A stretch of DNA of 64,000 nt from Saccharopolyspora thermophila (GCF_014646075.1 NZ_BMMT01000003.1:1-64000), one strand, 5' to 3'. Counted from the stretch's first letter, positions 44,830 through 53,922 are shown. Numbers and translations: made by a program. Notes: generated by a model not told the origin, from the letters alone.

Positions 44830-45537
44830 ATGAGCGTTACCCAGGCACTGCTCGGTCCGCTGCTGGCCAGTGGCGCCCCCAAGCCGCTGATCACGCACTA
44901 CGACGACACCACCGGGGCGCGCATCGAGCTGTCCCGCGCGACCGCCGCGAACTGGGCTGCGAAGACGGCGAACTGGCTGGTCGACGAGATGGATCTACAG
45001 GCCGGGGCGCCGGTCGCGGTGGCGCTCCCGGCGCACTGGCAGACCGTCGGTGTGCTGCTGGGCGCGTGGTGGTGCGGGGCACACATCACCAACGACCCGA
45101 AGGGCGCAGAACTCGCCTTCGTGCCCGCGTCCGACCTGGACCGGGGCACGGGCGCGGCGACCGTGGCCGCGGTGGGCCTCGACCCGCTGGGCGCACCGGT
45201 GCGGGGTCTGCCGGGTGGCGTGGTCGACTACGTGTCGGACATCCGCGTGCACGGCGACGACTTCAGCCCGCTGGTGCCGGTCACGGGTGACGAGCCCGCG
45301 CTGCTGGGGATGTCCGTGGACGACGTCGTCGCCGCGGCTCGGCAGCGAGCCGCTGTCCTGGGCATCGGCCGCGACGACCGCGTGCTGTCCACACTGGAGT
45401 GGAGTTTGCCGGACGGCGTGGTGGACGGCCTGCTGACCGTGCTGGCCGCGCAGGCCGCCCTGGTGCACTGCACCAACCTCGACCCGAACCGGCTGGAGCG
45501 ACGCCGGGCCGACGAGCGCATCACCGTGGAACTGTGA
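44830..45537 (+). CDS. TIGR03089 family protein
   Basis: 235-residue actinobacterial protein equivalent to Rv3268. It looks like the N-terminal part of an AMP-binding enzyme (LLGPLLASGAPKPLITHYDDTTGARIELS; VAVALPAHWQTVGVLLGAWWCGA) but lacks the adenylate-forming motifs, so it is unlikely to activate acids. The ATG at 44830 is 58 bases after the LCP gene. It converges with DoxX, with only 13 bases between stops. Role unknown. Confidence 0.85.
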   Translation: MSVTQALLGPLLASGAPKPLITHYDDTTGARIELSRATAANWAAKTANWLVDEMDLQAGAPVAVALPAHWQTVGVLLGAWWCGAHITNDPKGAELAFVPASDLDRGTGAATVAAVGLDPLGAPVRGLPGGVVDYVSDIRVHGDDFSPLVPVTGDEPALLGMSVDDVVAAARQRAAVLGIGRDDRVLSTLEWSLPDGVVDGLLTVLAAQAALVHCTNLDPNRLERRRADERITVEL

Positions 45538-45550
45538 CTTTCGCGGCCGC

Positions 45551-45958
45551 TCAGGGGGTCGCGGTGCGGCGTTTGAACATCGCCTGGAGCGTGTAGCGCG
45601 GGCAGCTGAAGCCGAGCGCCAGGCTGGCCGCGGCGAGCACCAGCACGTATTCGAAACCGCCGTCCGAGGCGAAGAATCCGCCGCCGAGGTGGGCGGTGAA
45701 CAGCGCGCCGACCATAACCGCGGCGAGCAGGACCCCAGCGACGGGTAGCAGCACGCCCAGCACCAGGGCGAGGCCGCCGAGCAGCTCGACGAAAGCGGTG
45801 AACCACGCCGCGGGCGCGGGCAGGCCCATCCCGGCGAACGACGCGATGACTTTGTCGATGCCGTAGAGCACGAACTTCTGGTAGGCGTGCGCGAGGAACG
45901 TCCCGCCCACGACGAGGCGGGCGATCAGCACCATCACGTCGCGGAGGCTGTGCTGCAT
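45551..45958 (-). CDS. DoxX family membrane protein
   Basis: 135-residue protein with four membrane helices (VLIARLVVGGTFLAHAYQKF, AWFTAFVELLGGLALVLGVL, VAGVLLAAVMVGALFTAH, EYVLVLAAASLALGF). DoxX relatives in mycobacteria take part in a membrane oxidoreductase with superoxide dismutase and a thiosulfate-utilising partner, but no partner is here. The ATG at 45958 follows GGAAGGG; the upstream frame extension is not conserved. It is divergent from the thioesterase. Confidence 0.85.
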   Translation of the reverse strand: MQHSLRDVMVLIARLVVGGTFLAHAYQKFVLYGIDKVIASFAGMGLPAPAAWFTAFVELLGGLALVLGVLLPVAGVLLAAVMVGALFTAHLGGGFFASDGGFEYVLVLAAASLALGFSCPRYTLQAMFKRRTATP

Positions 45959-46141
45959 GGGGGAACCCTTCCGGGGTCGGCTGCGGTACCGCCGCAGCTT
46001 ATACATGAAGCTTCAAGCAAATGCCGGACTGAGTACAGGGTCACACGTGCCCGGCGATACCCGGCGCGACCAGGACAAAGTCGCCAGTTAACCGGGAACG
46101 GCCGCCTACCCGACCTTACTACTCATCGGTAACATCGAGGG

Positions 46142-46924
46142 ATGTTCGACACCGAGGCACTGTTCACCACCGACGGCGACCTGTTCGTCCCCACCGCGGC
46201 CGCGGGCAACCCGTGGGGCGAGTTGACCGGCGGCGGCCCGGTCGCCGGACTGCTGGCCCGCGCCGTCGAGCGCGCCGCCGACGACCCGGACCTGTTCGTC
46301 GCCCGGCTCACCGTGGACCTGATGCGCCCGGTGCCGCGCACTCCGCTCGCGGTCTCGGTCCGTCCACTGCGGACAGGAAAGCGCCTGCACGTCCTGACTG
46401 CGACCCTCACCGCAGGCGACACCGTGGTGTCGCACGCCACCGCCCAGCTGCTCCGCTGTTCCACTGTGGATGGCGCGGAACCCGTTGCCGGCACGCCGTT
46501 TCCCGGACCGGACGGCATCCCGGACGGCCACCTGCTGCCGCCGGAACTCGGGCTGCGCCCGGGCGTGCACGACGTCGTGCGGGTCCGCTGGCTGGCCGAT
46601 CAGCGCGCCACCGGCACCGGCCGGGCGTGGATGCGGATGCCCCTGCCGCTGCTGCCCGACGAGCCGCTGAGCCCGCTCTCCCACGTCGCGGTCCTCGTCG
46701 ACTGCATCAGCGCCGCCAGCCCGATCGGGCCGATCTTCGGGCCGTGGATCAACACCGACATCACGCTCTACCTGCACCGCCCGTTCCAGGGCGAGTGGCT
46801 CGGCATGGAGATCGAGCGCGACGTGCACACCACGGGCATCGGCGTGGCCAACGCCCGCCTCTACGACGAACGCGGCCCACTCGGGGCCGCGCACGAAGCA
46901 GTGATGGTCAACCAGCTCGGCTGA
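46142..46924 (+). CDS. Acyl-CoA thioesterase-like double hot-dog protein
   Basis: 260-residue protein with two hot-dog domains, TesB-like. NPWGELTGGGPVAGLLARAVER is the first helix with the substrate tunnel; the second half has DISL-like WINTDITLYLHRPFQGEWLGMEIERDVHTTGIGVANARLYDERG. The substrate is unknown. It starts at the ATG at 46142 after a GAGGG. Two near-palindromes of the type TCCACTGYGGA lie inside the gene. It converges with purE across 19 bases. Confidence 0.82.
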   Translation: MFDTEALFTTDGDLFVPTAAAGNPWGELTGGGPVAGLLARAVERAADDPDLFVARLTVDLMRPVPRTPLAVSVRPLRTGKRLHVLTATLTAGDTVVSHATAQLLRCSTVDGAEPVAGTPFPGPDGIPDGHLLPPELGLRPGVHDVVRVRWLADQRATGTGRAWMRMPLPLLPDEPLSPLSHVAVLVDCISAASPIGPIFGPWINTDITLYLHRPFQGEWLGMEIERDVHTTGIGVANARLYDERGPLGAAHEAVMVNQLG

Positions 46925-46943
46925 TGCCGCGTCCGGTGGGCGC

Positions 46944-47462
46944 TCAGCCCTCCAGCTTCTGTTGGAGGGCGGTGTGCTTGTCCAGGACCATGTTCTCCAG
47001 CCTTGACTGGAAGGCCGCCATGGCCGCCCGCAGCCTCGCGCCCAGCTCGCCGGAGTCGGCCGCCAGCGTGCGGACCGCGAGCAGACCCGCGTTGCGCGCG
47101 CCGCCGACCGAGACCGTCGCCACCGGCACCCCGGCGGGCATCTGCACGATCGACAGCAGCGAGTCCATGCCGTCCAGGTGCTTCAGCGGCACCGGCACGC
47201 CGATCACCGGCAGCACCGTGGCCGAGGCGACCATCCCCGGCAGGTGCGCGGCGCCGCCCGCACCCGCGATGATCACCCGGATGCCGCGATCCGCTGCGGT
47301 GCGCGCGTAGTCCAGCATCCGCTGCGGCGTGCGGTGCGCGGAGTAGACGCCGACCTCGTAGGGCACGTCGAACTCGGTGAGCGCGTCCGCGGCGGCCTGC
47401 ATCACCGGCCAGTCGGAGTCGCTGCCCATGATCACGCCGACCAGGGGGTTCTCGGCTGCCAC
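46944..47462 (-). CDS. purE: N5-carboxyaminoimidazole ribonucleotide mutase
   Basis: 172-residue purine enzyme (class I PurE). [17 protein letters not shown] is the nucleotide loop and [11 protein letters not shown] contains the catalytic His region; [16 protein letters not shown] follows. The GTG at 47462 has AGAGG 7 bases upstream. It is 40 bases downstream of purK and co-transcribed with it, as Rv3275c-Rv3276c. Confidence 0.95.
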   Translation of the reverse strand: MAAENPLVGVIMGSDSDWPVMQAAADALTEFDVPYEVGVYSAHRTPQRMLDYARTAADRGIRVIIAGAGGAAHLPGMVASATVLPVIGVPVPLKHLDGMDSLLSIVQMPAGVPVATVSVGGARNAGLLAVRTLAADSGELGARLRAAMAAFQSRLENMVLDKHTALQQKLEG

Positions 47463-47502
47463 GTGGAACCTCTCGCTTTCTCGGGCGGACCTGCCGCGGG
47501 AT

Positions 47503-48687
47503 TCAGTGGATCTGGTGGCCGTCGAGCCACTCGCCGCGCGAGAGCCAGTGCGCGGCCAGCCGCGCCTGCTCCCGCACCTGCGCCAGGTCGTCGCCGAGCA
47601 GCGTGATGTGCCCGAGCTTGCGGCCCGGCCGCTCGCTCTTGCCGTACAGGTGCACCTTCGCGTGGGGGTAGCGGGCGAACAGGTGGTGCAGCCGCTCGTC
47701 CACGCCCATCTTCGGCTCGGTCGGCGAGCCGAGCAGGTTGGCCATCACCACCGCGGGTGCGGTCAGCTCCGTGCTGCCCAGCGGGTAGTCCAGCACCGCG
47801 CGCAGGTGCTGCTCGAACTGCGAGGTGCGGGAGCCCTCGATCGTCCAGTGCCCGGAGTTGTGCGGGCGCATCGCCAGCTCGTTGACCACCAGCCCGTGGT
47901 CGGTCTCGAACAGCTCCACCGCGAGCACACCGGTGACGCCGAGGGACTCGGCGACCCGCAGCGCCAGGGTCTGGGCCTGCTCGACCAGTTCCGCCGAGGC
48001 GTTCGGGGCGGGCGCGAGCACCTGCACGCAGATGCCGTCCTGCTGCACCGTCTCGACCAGCGGCCACACCGCGCCCTGCCCGAACGGGGAGCGCGCGACC
48101 AGCGCGGCGAGTTCCCGGCGCAGCGCCACCTTCTGCTCCACCAGCAGCGGCGCACCGCTGTCCAGTAGCTCGCGCACGGTGCGCCTGGCCCCGTCCGGGG
48201 TGTCGAGTACCCAGACGCCGCGGCCGTCGTAGCCGCCGCGGGCGGTCTTGAGCACGCACGGCCAGCCGTGCTCCGCGCCGAACCGCAGCACGTCGGCAAC
48301 CTCGGTGACCTCGGCGAAGGGCGGCACCGGCAGCCCGAGCTCGGCCAGCGCGCGGCGCATCACCAGCTTGTCCTGGGCGTGCCGCAACGCATCCGGCCCA
48401 GGTTGCACGGAAACCCCGGACGCCTCCAGCTCGCGCAGGTGCTCGTTCGGCACGTGCTCGTGGTCGAAGGTGACCACGTCGCAGCCCTGGGCGAAGTTCT
48501 TCAGCGCCTCCAGATCGGTGTGGTGGCCGATCTCCACGTTCGGCGCGATGAGCGCGGCGGAGTCGTCCGGCGAGGTGGCCAACACCTTCAGCGACTGCCC
48601 CAGCGAGATCGCGGCCTGGTGGGTCATTCGGGCGAGCTGGCCCCCACCGACCATGCCGACAACAGGAGTTCCGGTGCGCTGGTCCAC
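47503..48687 (-). CDS. purK: N5-carboxyaminoimidazole ribonucleotide synthase
   Basis: 394-residue ATP-grasp enzyme that carboxylates AIR with bicarbonate. [22 protein letters not shown] is the N-terminal nucleotide fold, [16 protein letters not shown] the ATP loop, and [31 protein letters not shown] the conserved end of the grasp. The GTG start at 48687 is close to the spacer with the ECF gene. purK-purE forms a leftward unit. Confidence 0.95.
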   Translation of the reverse strand: MDQRTGTPVVGMVGGGQLARMTHQAAISLGQSLKVLATSPDDSAALIAPNVEIGHHTDLEALKNFAQGCDVVTFDHEHVPNEHLRELEASGVSVQPGPDALRHAQDKLVMRRALAELGLPVPPFAEVTEVADVLRFGAEHGWPCVLKTARGGYDGRGVWVLDTPDGARRTVRELLDSGAPLLVEQKVALRRELAALVARSPFGQGAVWPLVETVQQDGICVQVLAPAPNASAELVEQAQTLALRVAESLGVTGVLAVELFETDHGLVVNELAMRPHNSGHWTIEGSRTSQFEQHLRAVLDYPLGSTELTAPAVVMANLLGSPTEPKMGVDERLHHLFARYPHAKVHLYGKSERPGRKLGHITLLGDDLAQVREQARLAAHWLSRGEWLDGHQIH

Positions 48688-49002
48688 GCGTTCAGCCTAG
48701 AGCCGTGCAACGCCCGCACCAGCGGCGGGACCGGCGAACGCGACCCACCTCACAGGCAGGCCGGCAGGGCGCGGGCCACCGCGTGGTCGACACCGGGAGC
48801 GCCTCATGCTCACCGCGGCTCCTGCGCACCACTCCCTGTCATCAGGACGGAGCAAGGTGTCGCCCAGGACGGTGCACTCGATGGCGTTCGCAACAGAAGG
48901 TAGATCACAATAAACGTCACCTCCGGCGCGTCATGGTCGCCGCTGACCGTGACTCCCTACGACGACGGACACGACAACGCCCCGCGGGGAGGAAGGTGCG
49001 GC
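48688..49002. promoter_or_regulatory. Divergent purK / ECF sigma control region
   Basis: 315 bases without a gene. An AT-richer patch at 48890-48917 (AGAAGGTAGATCACAATAAA) is the likely promoter area for the sigma factor gene. Downstream, GTCATGGTC (48930-48938) and GACCGTGAC (48945-48953) form an imperfect 9-bp inverted repeat with one wobble pair around 6 bases. It could be an operator or a leader hairpin. Nothing resembling a PurR-type box was recognised. No small gene. Confidence 0.35.
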
Positions 49003-51024
49003 GTGGCCACGGTCCCGGCTGATGTGCACGGTCCGAGCGACGGGGAGCTGCTCGACGAGGTCCGGAGCGGCTCGTCGGCGGCCTACGCCCAGCTCTACGA
49101 ACGGCACGTCGGCGCGGCGTACAACATGGCCCGGCAGCTCGCCAGATCCCCCGCCGAGGCGGACGACCTGGTGTCCGAGGCGTTCGCGAAGGTCCTCGAC
49201 ACGCTCCGCGCCGGACGCGGGCCGACCAGCGCGTTCCGCGCCTACCTGCTCACCGCGCTCCGGCACACCGCCTACGACCGGACCCGGCGGGAGCGCAAGG
49301 TGCAGCTCGCCGACGACCTGGCGGAGGTCTCCGGTGCCGACCTCAGTGTCCCGTTCACCGACACCACGGTCGACGGGCTCGAACGCACCCTCGCCGCGCA
49401 TGCCTTCGCCCGCCTGCCCGAGCGGTGGCAGACGGTGCTGTGGCACATCGAGATCGAGGGCCAGACCCCGGCGCAGGTCGCACCGCTGCTCGGGCTGTCA
49501 CCCAACGGTGTGTCCGCGCTGGCCTACCGCGCCCGGGAAGGGCTGCGCCAGGCGTACCTGCAGGTGCACCTCGGGCAGTTGGCTGACGAGTCCGGTGCGC
49601 AGCGGTGCCGCGCCACCGTGGACCGGCTCGGTGCGTGGACCCGCGGCGGGCTGTCCAAGCGGGAGACGGCGCAGGTGGAGGCCCACCTCGACGGCTGCGA
49701 CCGGTGTCGCGCGCTGGCCGCCGAACTCGCCGACGTCAACGGCACGCTGCGGGTCGTCATCGCGCCGCTGGTGCTCGGTGCCACCGCCACCAGCTATTTG
49801 GCGGTGTCCTCGTCCGGCGCGGCGGCCTGCGGCGCTTCCGGGGCGGCGGGAGCGGCGACCGCGGTGCCGCGGCAGACGGCCGTCGCCGGGTTGTCGGCGG
49901 CCGCGCTCGTCGCGGCGGTCGCGTTCGGCCTGACCGCGGGCGAGCAGCAGTCCGCCCCGATCGCCGCAGCCCCGCCGCCCCCGGCGCGGGTCCAGCCGCC
50001 CGCGCCGCTGCCTCCGGCTCCCCAGCGGCCTCCCGCACGCCCGGCTCCGCGCCCACTCACACCGCAGCCGCCGCAGGCACCCCCGCCGCCCGGCGTGACG
50101 GCGACGCTGGACGCCACCGGCCCCGGCGGGCCGCTCCAGCTGGTGCCCGATGGTGACCCGGTGCCGCTGCCGATCACGGTGCACAACATCGGGACCGGCC
50201 CCTCCGCGCCGGTCAGCACCACTGTGTCGCTGCCGCCCGGCGTGACGGCACGGATCCCGAGCGCGGTGCCGTCCGGCCCGGCCTCGACCGCACCGCAGAA
50301 CGCAGGCCCGGCGGTCTCCCGCACGCAGGGGCCGTCGGTGCGCTGCGCCACCGCGTCCCGCTCGGTCACCTGCACCACCGACCGCGGTCTGCAACCCGGC
50401 GAGTCCTTCGTGTTCGACTTCCAGGTGCGGGCCGACGACACCGCGTCCGGCGGCGAGATCGCCACGCACATCAACGCGGGCAGCACCACCGCGCTGCGGC
50501 TGCCGGCGATTCCCGTGGTGATCCGGCCCCCGGTGGACGGCGTCGAGGTGACGATCACCGCCTGGTACCACGCCCCGTGGCTGGGCAGCCGGATCACGCT
50601 CGACGTGCGCAACACCGGGGCCAGCGTGGGGCGGGTCGAGATCGTCGCCGACCTGCCCGACGGCGTCCTGACCCTCGGGTTGCCGCCGCGGTGCGAGGCG
50701 CAGCCGGTCGACCGGCGGATCCGGTGTGCCGCGCCGCTGGAGCCCGGGCAGTCGTTCACCGCTGCCGTGTGGGTGACCCCCCTGCCGGACCACCCGTGGC
50801 CGGTCCCCGCGGAGCGGGACCACGACGGGATCGTGCGCACGGTGCGGATCCCGGTGACCGCCGCGCTCGGCTCGGCCGGGGACCACGACTCGGTAGAGGT
50901 CGGGCTGTGGTTCCCGTCCACATCGGGCACACCGCCGTCGAGCGCACCACGACCGAGCACCCCGAGTAGCACCCAGTCGCCGGGTCCGACGACGCGGCCG
51001 ACACCATCGGTGATCCTCCGTTGA
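49003..51024 (+). CDS. ECF sigma factor fused to zinc-finger anti-sigma and extracellular domain
   Basis: 673-residue single-chain regulator. Sigma region 2 (about 13-80, AAYAQLYERHVGAAYNMARQ, ADDLVSEAFAKVL) and region 4 (about 130-180, LPERWQTVLWHIEIEG, LLGLSPNGVSALAYRAREGL) are complete. A zf-HC2-type motif HLDGCDRC (His228, Cys232, Cys235) marks the anti-sigma part. One membrane helix lies near 293-312, then a Pro-rich stalk (about 325-365) and a beta-rich extracellular part (365-673, DUF11-like repeats such as PITVHNIGTGPSAPVSTTVSLPPG split in my reading). Fused ECF proteins with membrane extensions are known in actinobacteria. The start is the GTG at 49003 after GGAGGAAGG. Target promoters are unknown. 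Confidence 0.85.
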   Translation: MATVPADVHGPSDGELLDEVRSGSSAAYAQLYERHVGAAYNMARQLARSPAEADDLVSEAFAKVLDTLRAGRGPTSAFRAYLLTALRHTAYDRTRRERKVQLADDLAEVSGADLSVPFTDTTVDGLERTLAAHAFARLPERWQTVLWHIEIEGQTPAQVAPLLGLSPNGVSALAYRAREGLRQAYLQVHLGQLADESGAQRCRATVDRLGAWTRGGLSKRETAQVEAHLDGCDRCRALAAELADVNGTLRVVIAPLVLGATATSYLAVSSSGAAACGASGAAGAATAVPRQTAVAGLSAAALVAAVAFGLTAGEQQSAPIAAAPPPPARVQPPAPLPPAPQRPPARPAPRPLTPQPPQAPPPPGVTATLDATGPGGPLQLVPDGDPVPLPITVHNIGTGPSAPVSTTVSLPPGVTARIPSAVPSGPASTAPQNAGPAVSRTQGPSVRCATASRSVTCTTDRGLQPGESFVFDFQVRADDTASGGEIATHINAGSTTALRLPAIPVVIRPPVDGVEVTITAWYHAPWLGSRITLDVRNTGASVGRVEIVADLPDGVLTLGLPPRCEAQPVDRRIRCAAPLEPGQSFTAAVWVTPLPDHPWPVPAERDHDGIVRTVRIPVTAALGSAGDHDSVEVGLWFPSTSGTPPSSAPRPSTPSSTQSPGPTTRPTPSVILR

Positions 51025-51066
51025 CGCCACATCCCCCGGATGGCCCAGTTCCGTAGACTCGGGGGC

Positions 51067-51600
51067 GTGTCCGGTGTCGACTCCGTGCTCGCGCGCATCC
51101 CGAAGCCGTACCGATCCCTGGCGATCCGGTACCGCGAGCTACTCAAGTTCGGAATCGTCGGCGCAATCACGTTTCTCATCGACACCGGCATCTTCTACGT
51201 GCTGAAACTGACCATCCTGTCACCGAAACCGGTGACGTCGAAGGTCATCGCGGTGCTGGTCGCGACGATCGTGTCGTACGTGCTGAACCGGGAGTGGTCG
51301 TTCCGCACCCGCGGCGGGCGTCGGCGGCACCACGAGGCCACGCTGTACTTTCTGATCAGCGGTATCGCCGTGGGGGTGTACTCGGCGCCGCTGTGGATCT
51401 CCCGCTACGTCCTGCACCTGCAGGAGCCGTACACCAGCCGCCTGGTGGAGGAGATCGCCGACTTCACCTCGGGACAGATCATCGGGGTGCTGCTCGGCAT
51501 GGCGTTCCGCTGGTGGGCGTTCCGCAAATGGGTCTTCCCGACCGAACAGGTCGACAGCCACCCCCGACCGGCCCGACGCCACCACTCCCTCACCCGCTGA
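51067..51600 (+). CDS. GtrA-family membrane protein
   Basis: 177-residue protein with four helices (LLKFGIVGAITFLIDTGIFYVL, KVIAVLVATIVSYVLNREWSF, LYFLISGIAVGVYSAPLWI, IIGVLLGMAFRWWAFRKWVF), equivalent to Rv3277. GtrA proteins are thought to help polyprenyl-linked sugars cross the membrane, in line with the envelope-glycan genes. The GTG at 51067 (VSGVDSVLARIPKPYR) fits the family and follows CGGGGGC; an upstream ATG at 51040 is possible. It ends in a hairpin-rich convergent spacer. Confidence 0.88.
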   Translation: MSGVDSVLARIPKPYRSLAIRYRELLKFGIVGAITFLIDTGIFYVLKLTILSPKPVTSKVIAVLVATIVSYVLNREWSFRTRGGRRRHHEATLYFLISGIAVGVYSAPLWISRYVLHLQEPYTSRLVEEIADFTSGQIIGVLLGMAFRWWAFRKWVFPTEQVDSHPRPARRHHSLTR

Positions 51601-51605
51601 CCGGG

Positions 51606-51623
51606 GAACCGTCGCGGCGGTTC
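51606..51623 (+). terminator. Small hairpin just after gtrA
   Basis: GAACCG (51606-51611) and CGGTTC (51618-51623) form a 6-bp stem with a 6-base loop, 6 bases past the gtrA stop. It may be part of a terminator together with the stronger hairpin at 51651. Confidence 0.35.
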
Positions 51624-51650
51624 TCGGGGAAGCGCGGTTGTCCACAAGCA

Positions 51651-51678
51651 TCGGTGTGTCGTGCGTACGACACACCGA
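51651..51678. terminator. Perfect 12-bp hairpin between gtrA and the histidine kinase
   Basis: TCGGTGTGTCGT (51651-51662) and ACGACACACCGA (51667-51678) form a perfect 12-bp stem with a GCGT loop. It lies in the convergent spacer and most likely ends transcription from one or both sides; there is no T-run. Confidence 0.6.
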
Positions 51679-51712
51679 GGGCCTCCAAATTTGGCCGAAA
51701 GTTGGGCGGACC

Positions 51713-51744
51713 CGGTTCCCACATTCAGGCAAAACTGGGAACCC
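51713..51744. terminator. Second hairpin in the gtrA / kinase spacer
   Basis: GGTTCCCA (51714-51721) and TGGGAACC (51736-51743) pair perfectly, extended outward by G-C pairs after a bulge, with a 14-base loop rich in A and C. Together with the hairpin at 51651 it forms a likely bidirectional terminator of gtrA and the kinase gene. Confidence 0.55.
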
Positions 51745-51792
51745 GGGGCTTCGTTCGCGCGGGGCCGGGGTTTGGTTCCCGGGTGGGGTGGC

Positions 51793-51858
51793 GCGGGTTC
51801 CGACGTGGGTCAATGCGGGTTCCCACGTGGGTCAGTGCGGGTTCCCAGGTGGGTCAGC
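51793..51858. repeat. Three tandem copies of a 22-bp repeat
   Basis: Units at 51793-51814, 51815-51836 and 51837-51858, each beginning GCGGGTTCC and containing GTGGGTCA. Units 2 and 3 differ at two positions, unit 1 differs from unit 2 at two. The third unit overlaps the end of the kinase gene (stop at 51854-51856), so repeat growth has reached the coding end. No function is known. Confidence 0.8.
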
Positions 51859-53128
51859 GGGGGGTGGACTCGATCTTCCAGGGGACGCCGAGGATGTCGT
51901 CGGCGCGGGCGATCGGCAGGAACACCTCGAACATCGCCGGTCGGGCCTGGCTCAGCTCCAGCCGCCCACCGTCGGCCTCGACCAGCGCCCGCGCCAACGC
52001 CAGCCCCACCCCCGTGGAGCCATGCCCGGAGAAACCGCGCTCGAAGACATACGGCACCAGCGCGTCCGGCACCCCCGACCCCGAGTCGCTGACCTCGACG
52101 ACGACGGTGCCGCTGCCCTGCCGCGCGGCCAGCGTGACGGTGCCCTCCCCGTGCCGCAGCGCGTTGTCCAGCAGCACCCCGATCGTCTCCCGCAGGCGGG
52201 TGGGCGTGGCGCGCGCCAGCAGCCCGTCCGAAACCTTCAGGCGCAGCGTCCGCCCCTCGGCCTTCAGCGGGTCGCGCCACTCGGCGGCGACGTCGGACAG
52301 CAGACTGGAGACGTCCAGCGGCTCGGCGTCCCGCGCCCGCGCCGCGGTCGCCGCGGCAAGCAGGTCGTCGAGCACCCCGGCCAGCCGTTCCGCCTGTTCC
52401 AGGGCCGCGCTCGCCTCCTCCCGCACCTCCGGATCCTCGGCCGCGGCGAGCGCCTCCAACCGCAGGTGCAGCGCGGTCAGCCTGCTGCGCAGCTGGTGCG
52501 AGACGTCGCCGACGAGGTCGCGTTCCCGCTGCACCAGCTGGGACAGCGCCGCCCCGGAGGCGTCGAGCGCGTCGGCGACCCGGTCCAGCTCCGGGACCTC
52601 GTGCCGCTTGGGGTCGGGCCGGAAGTCCCCGGCACCGAGCCGGGCGGCACGGGCCGCGACGTGCCGGAGCGGGTCGGCCAACCGGCGCGCGGTCAGGATC
52701 GCCACGATCATCCCGGTGCCGGCCGACAGCACCACCAGCATCAGCACCAGCGCCGCGACCTGAAGCTGCTGCGTGCGCACCGGCGCGCTCGGCGCGGCGA
52801 TGGTCACCGTGCCGCTCTGCACCATGGGCACGCTCTCCACCAGCGGGTCCTCGCCGGGATCGGGCCCGTAGACGTAGTCGTGCGCCTGCGTGCGCACGAT
52901 CAGCCGGGCGCCGTCCGGCACGGCCAGCCGCACCGCGTTGAGGTCGATGGCGCGGCGCGAGGCGATCTGCTCGTCGAGCAGCGTCGCGATCTGCTGGGCG
53001 CGGGTCGACAGGTCACCGGCGGTGATGTCCTGCACCAGCTTGAGCGCGCTGAACCCCAGCGGCAGCCCCAGCACGACCGCGGTGACCGCCACCGCGAGGA
53101 GCGTGGCCTGCAGGATCCGGCGGCGCAT
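51854..53128 (-). CDS. Two-component sensor histidine kinase
   Basis: 424-residue membrane kinase: helix near 8-28, an extracellular sensor segment (about 30-120), second helix (about 122-145), HAMP (RRLADPLRHVAARAARLGAGDF), HisKA with DVSHQLRSRLTALHLRLEAL (His211; Gln and Arg replace the common Glu and Pro, as in many actinobacterial kinases) and HATPase_c with GVLLDNALRHGEG, DSGSGVP, STGVGLALARALVEADGG. Its ATG is 3 bases from the end of the response regulator gene, so both form an operon. Its 3' end runs into the tandem repeat. Signal unknown. Confidence 0.9.
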   Translation of the reverse strand: MRRRILQATLLAVAVTAVVLGLPLGFSALKLVQDITAGDLSTRAQQIATLLDEQIASRRAIDLNAVRLAVPDGARLIVRTQAHDYVYGPDPGEDPLVESVPMVQSGTVTIAAPSAPVRTQQLQVAALVLMLVVLSAGTGMIVAILTARRLADPLRHVAARAARLGAGDFRPDPKRHEVPELDRVADALDASGAALSQLVQRERDLVGDVSHQLRSRLTALHLRLEALAAAEDPEVREEASAALEQAERLAGVLDDLLAAATAARARDAEPLDVSSLLSDVAAEWRDPLKAEGRTLRLKVSDGLLARATPTRLRETIGVLLDNALRHGEGTVTLAARQGSGTVVVEVSDSGSGVPDALVPYVFERGFSGHGSTGVGLALARALVEADGGRLELSQARPAMFEVFLPIARADDILGVPWKIESTPR

Positions 53129-53131
53129 CGG

Positions 53132-53806
53132 TCAGTCCGCGTTGAAGCGGAACCCGACGCCGCGCACCGTGGCGATCCGGGTCTCGTCGAGCCGGCCGTT
53201 GTTGTCGCTGAGCTTGCGACGCAGCCAGGAGATGTGCATGTCCAGCGTCTTGCTGCCCTTGCGGTCGGACTCCGGCCAGACCTCCTCCAGGATCTCCTCC
53301 CGGGTCACCACCTGGCCAGCGTGCTGCATCAGCACCCGCAGCAGCTCGTACTCCTTGTTCGCCAGCTGCACCTCGTGCTCGTTGACCAGCACGCGACGCG
53401 CGGTGAGGTCGAGCCGGACCCCGGACGCCTCCAGGGTCTCGGGGGCGCCGCGGCGCAGCAGGGCGCGGATGCGGGCCATCAGCTCGGCCAGCCGGAACGG
53501 CTTGGCAACGTAGTCGTCGGCGCCCGCGTCGAGTCCGACGACGAAGTCCACCTCGTCGGTGCGGGCGGTGAGCATCAGCACGGGCAGGCCGCGCCCCTGC
53601 GCCCGCAACCGCCGGCACACCTCCAGGCCGTCCATCTCCGGCAGCCCTAGGTCCAGCACCAGCAGGTCGACCCCGCCGGAGGCGGCGGTGCGCAGCGTCG
53701 AAGGGCCGTCCTCGATCACCCGCACCGTGTAGCCCTCACGCTCCAGCGCCCTGGACAGCGGCACAGCGATGGCCGGGTCGTCTTCTGCCAGCAGCACCAC
53801 GCTCAC
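53132..53806 (-). CDS. OmpR-family response regulator
   Basis: 224-residue regulator. Receiver: LLAEDDPAIAVPLSRAL, Asp52 in LLVLDLGLPEMDG, MLTARTDEVDFVVGLDAGADDY, AKPFRLAELMARI. Winged-helix DNA-binding domain from about 130: VLVNEHEVQLANKEYELLRVLM, REEILEEVWPESDRKGSKTLDMHISWLRRKL, IATVRGVGFRFN. The GTG at 53806 follows GGAAG. It precedes its kinase by 3 bases and is divergent from hisN over 116 bases. M. tuberculosis has no pair at this place in its own Rv3277 region. Confidence 0.9.
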   Translation of the reverse strand: MSVVLLAEDDPAIAVPLSRALEREGYTVRVIEDGPSTLRTAASGGVDLLVLDLGLPEMDGLEVCRRLRAQGRGLPVLMLTARTDEVDFVVGLDAGADDYVAKPFRLAELMARIRALLRRGAPETLEASGVRLDLTARRVLVNEHEVQLANKEYELLRVLMQHAGQVVTREEILEEVWPESDRKGSKTLDMHISWLRRKLSDNNGRLDETRIATVRGVGFRFNAD

Positions 53807-53922
53807 GTCTTCCAGACTAGAGGGCACTGATGATCACGTCCGCCGTATGGGCGTTTCGCCGGACCCGCCTGGTTGCGGGGCGGGCTCCGCCGCGCGGCGC
53901 GCGCTGCACTAGGGTTCCCGCC

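Noticed and set aside
44830-45537. TIGR03089 gene as a truncated acyl-CoA synthetase pseudogene
   Set aside because: The short length is standard for this family (Rv3268 is similar) and the ends are intact.
25334-51024. Idea that the M50 protease releases the membrane-bound ECF sigma factor
   Set aside because: They are 23 kb apart, with no shared regulation or family precedent visible; pure speculation.
52496-52512. Kinase H-box SHQLRSRL seemed to lack the usual Glu and Pro, suggesting an inactive kinase
   Set aside because: Gln after the phospho-His and loss of Pro are common in this actinobacterial subfamily and the N, G1 and G2 boxes are intact.
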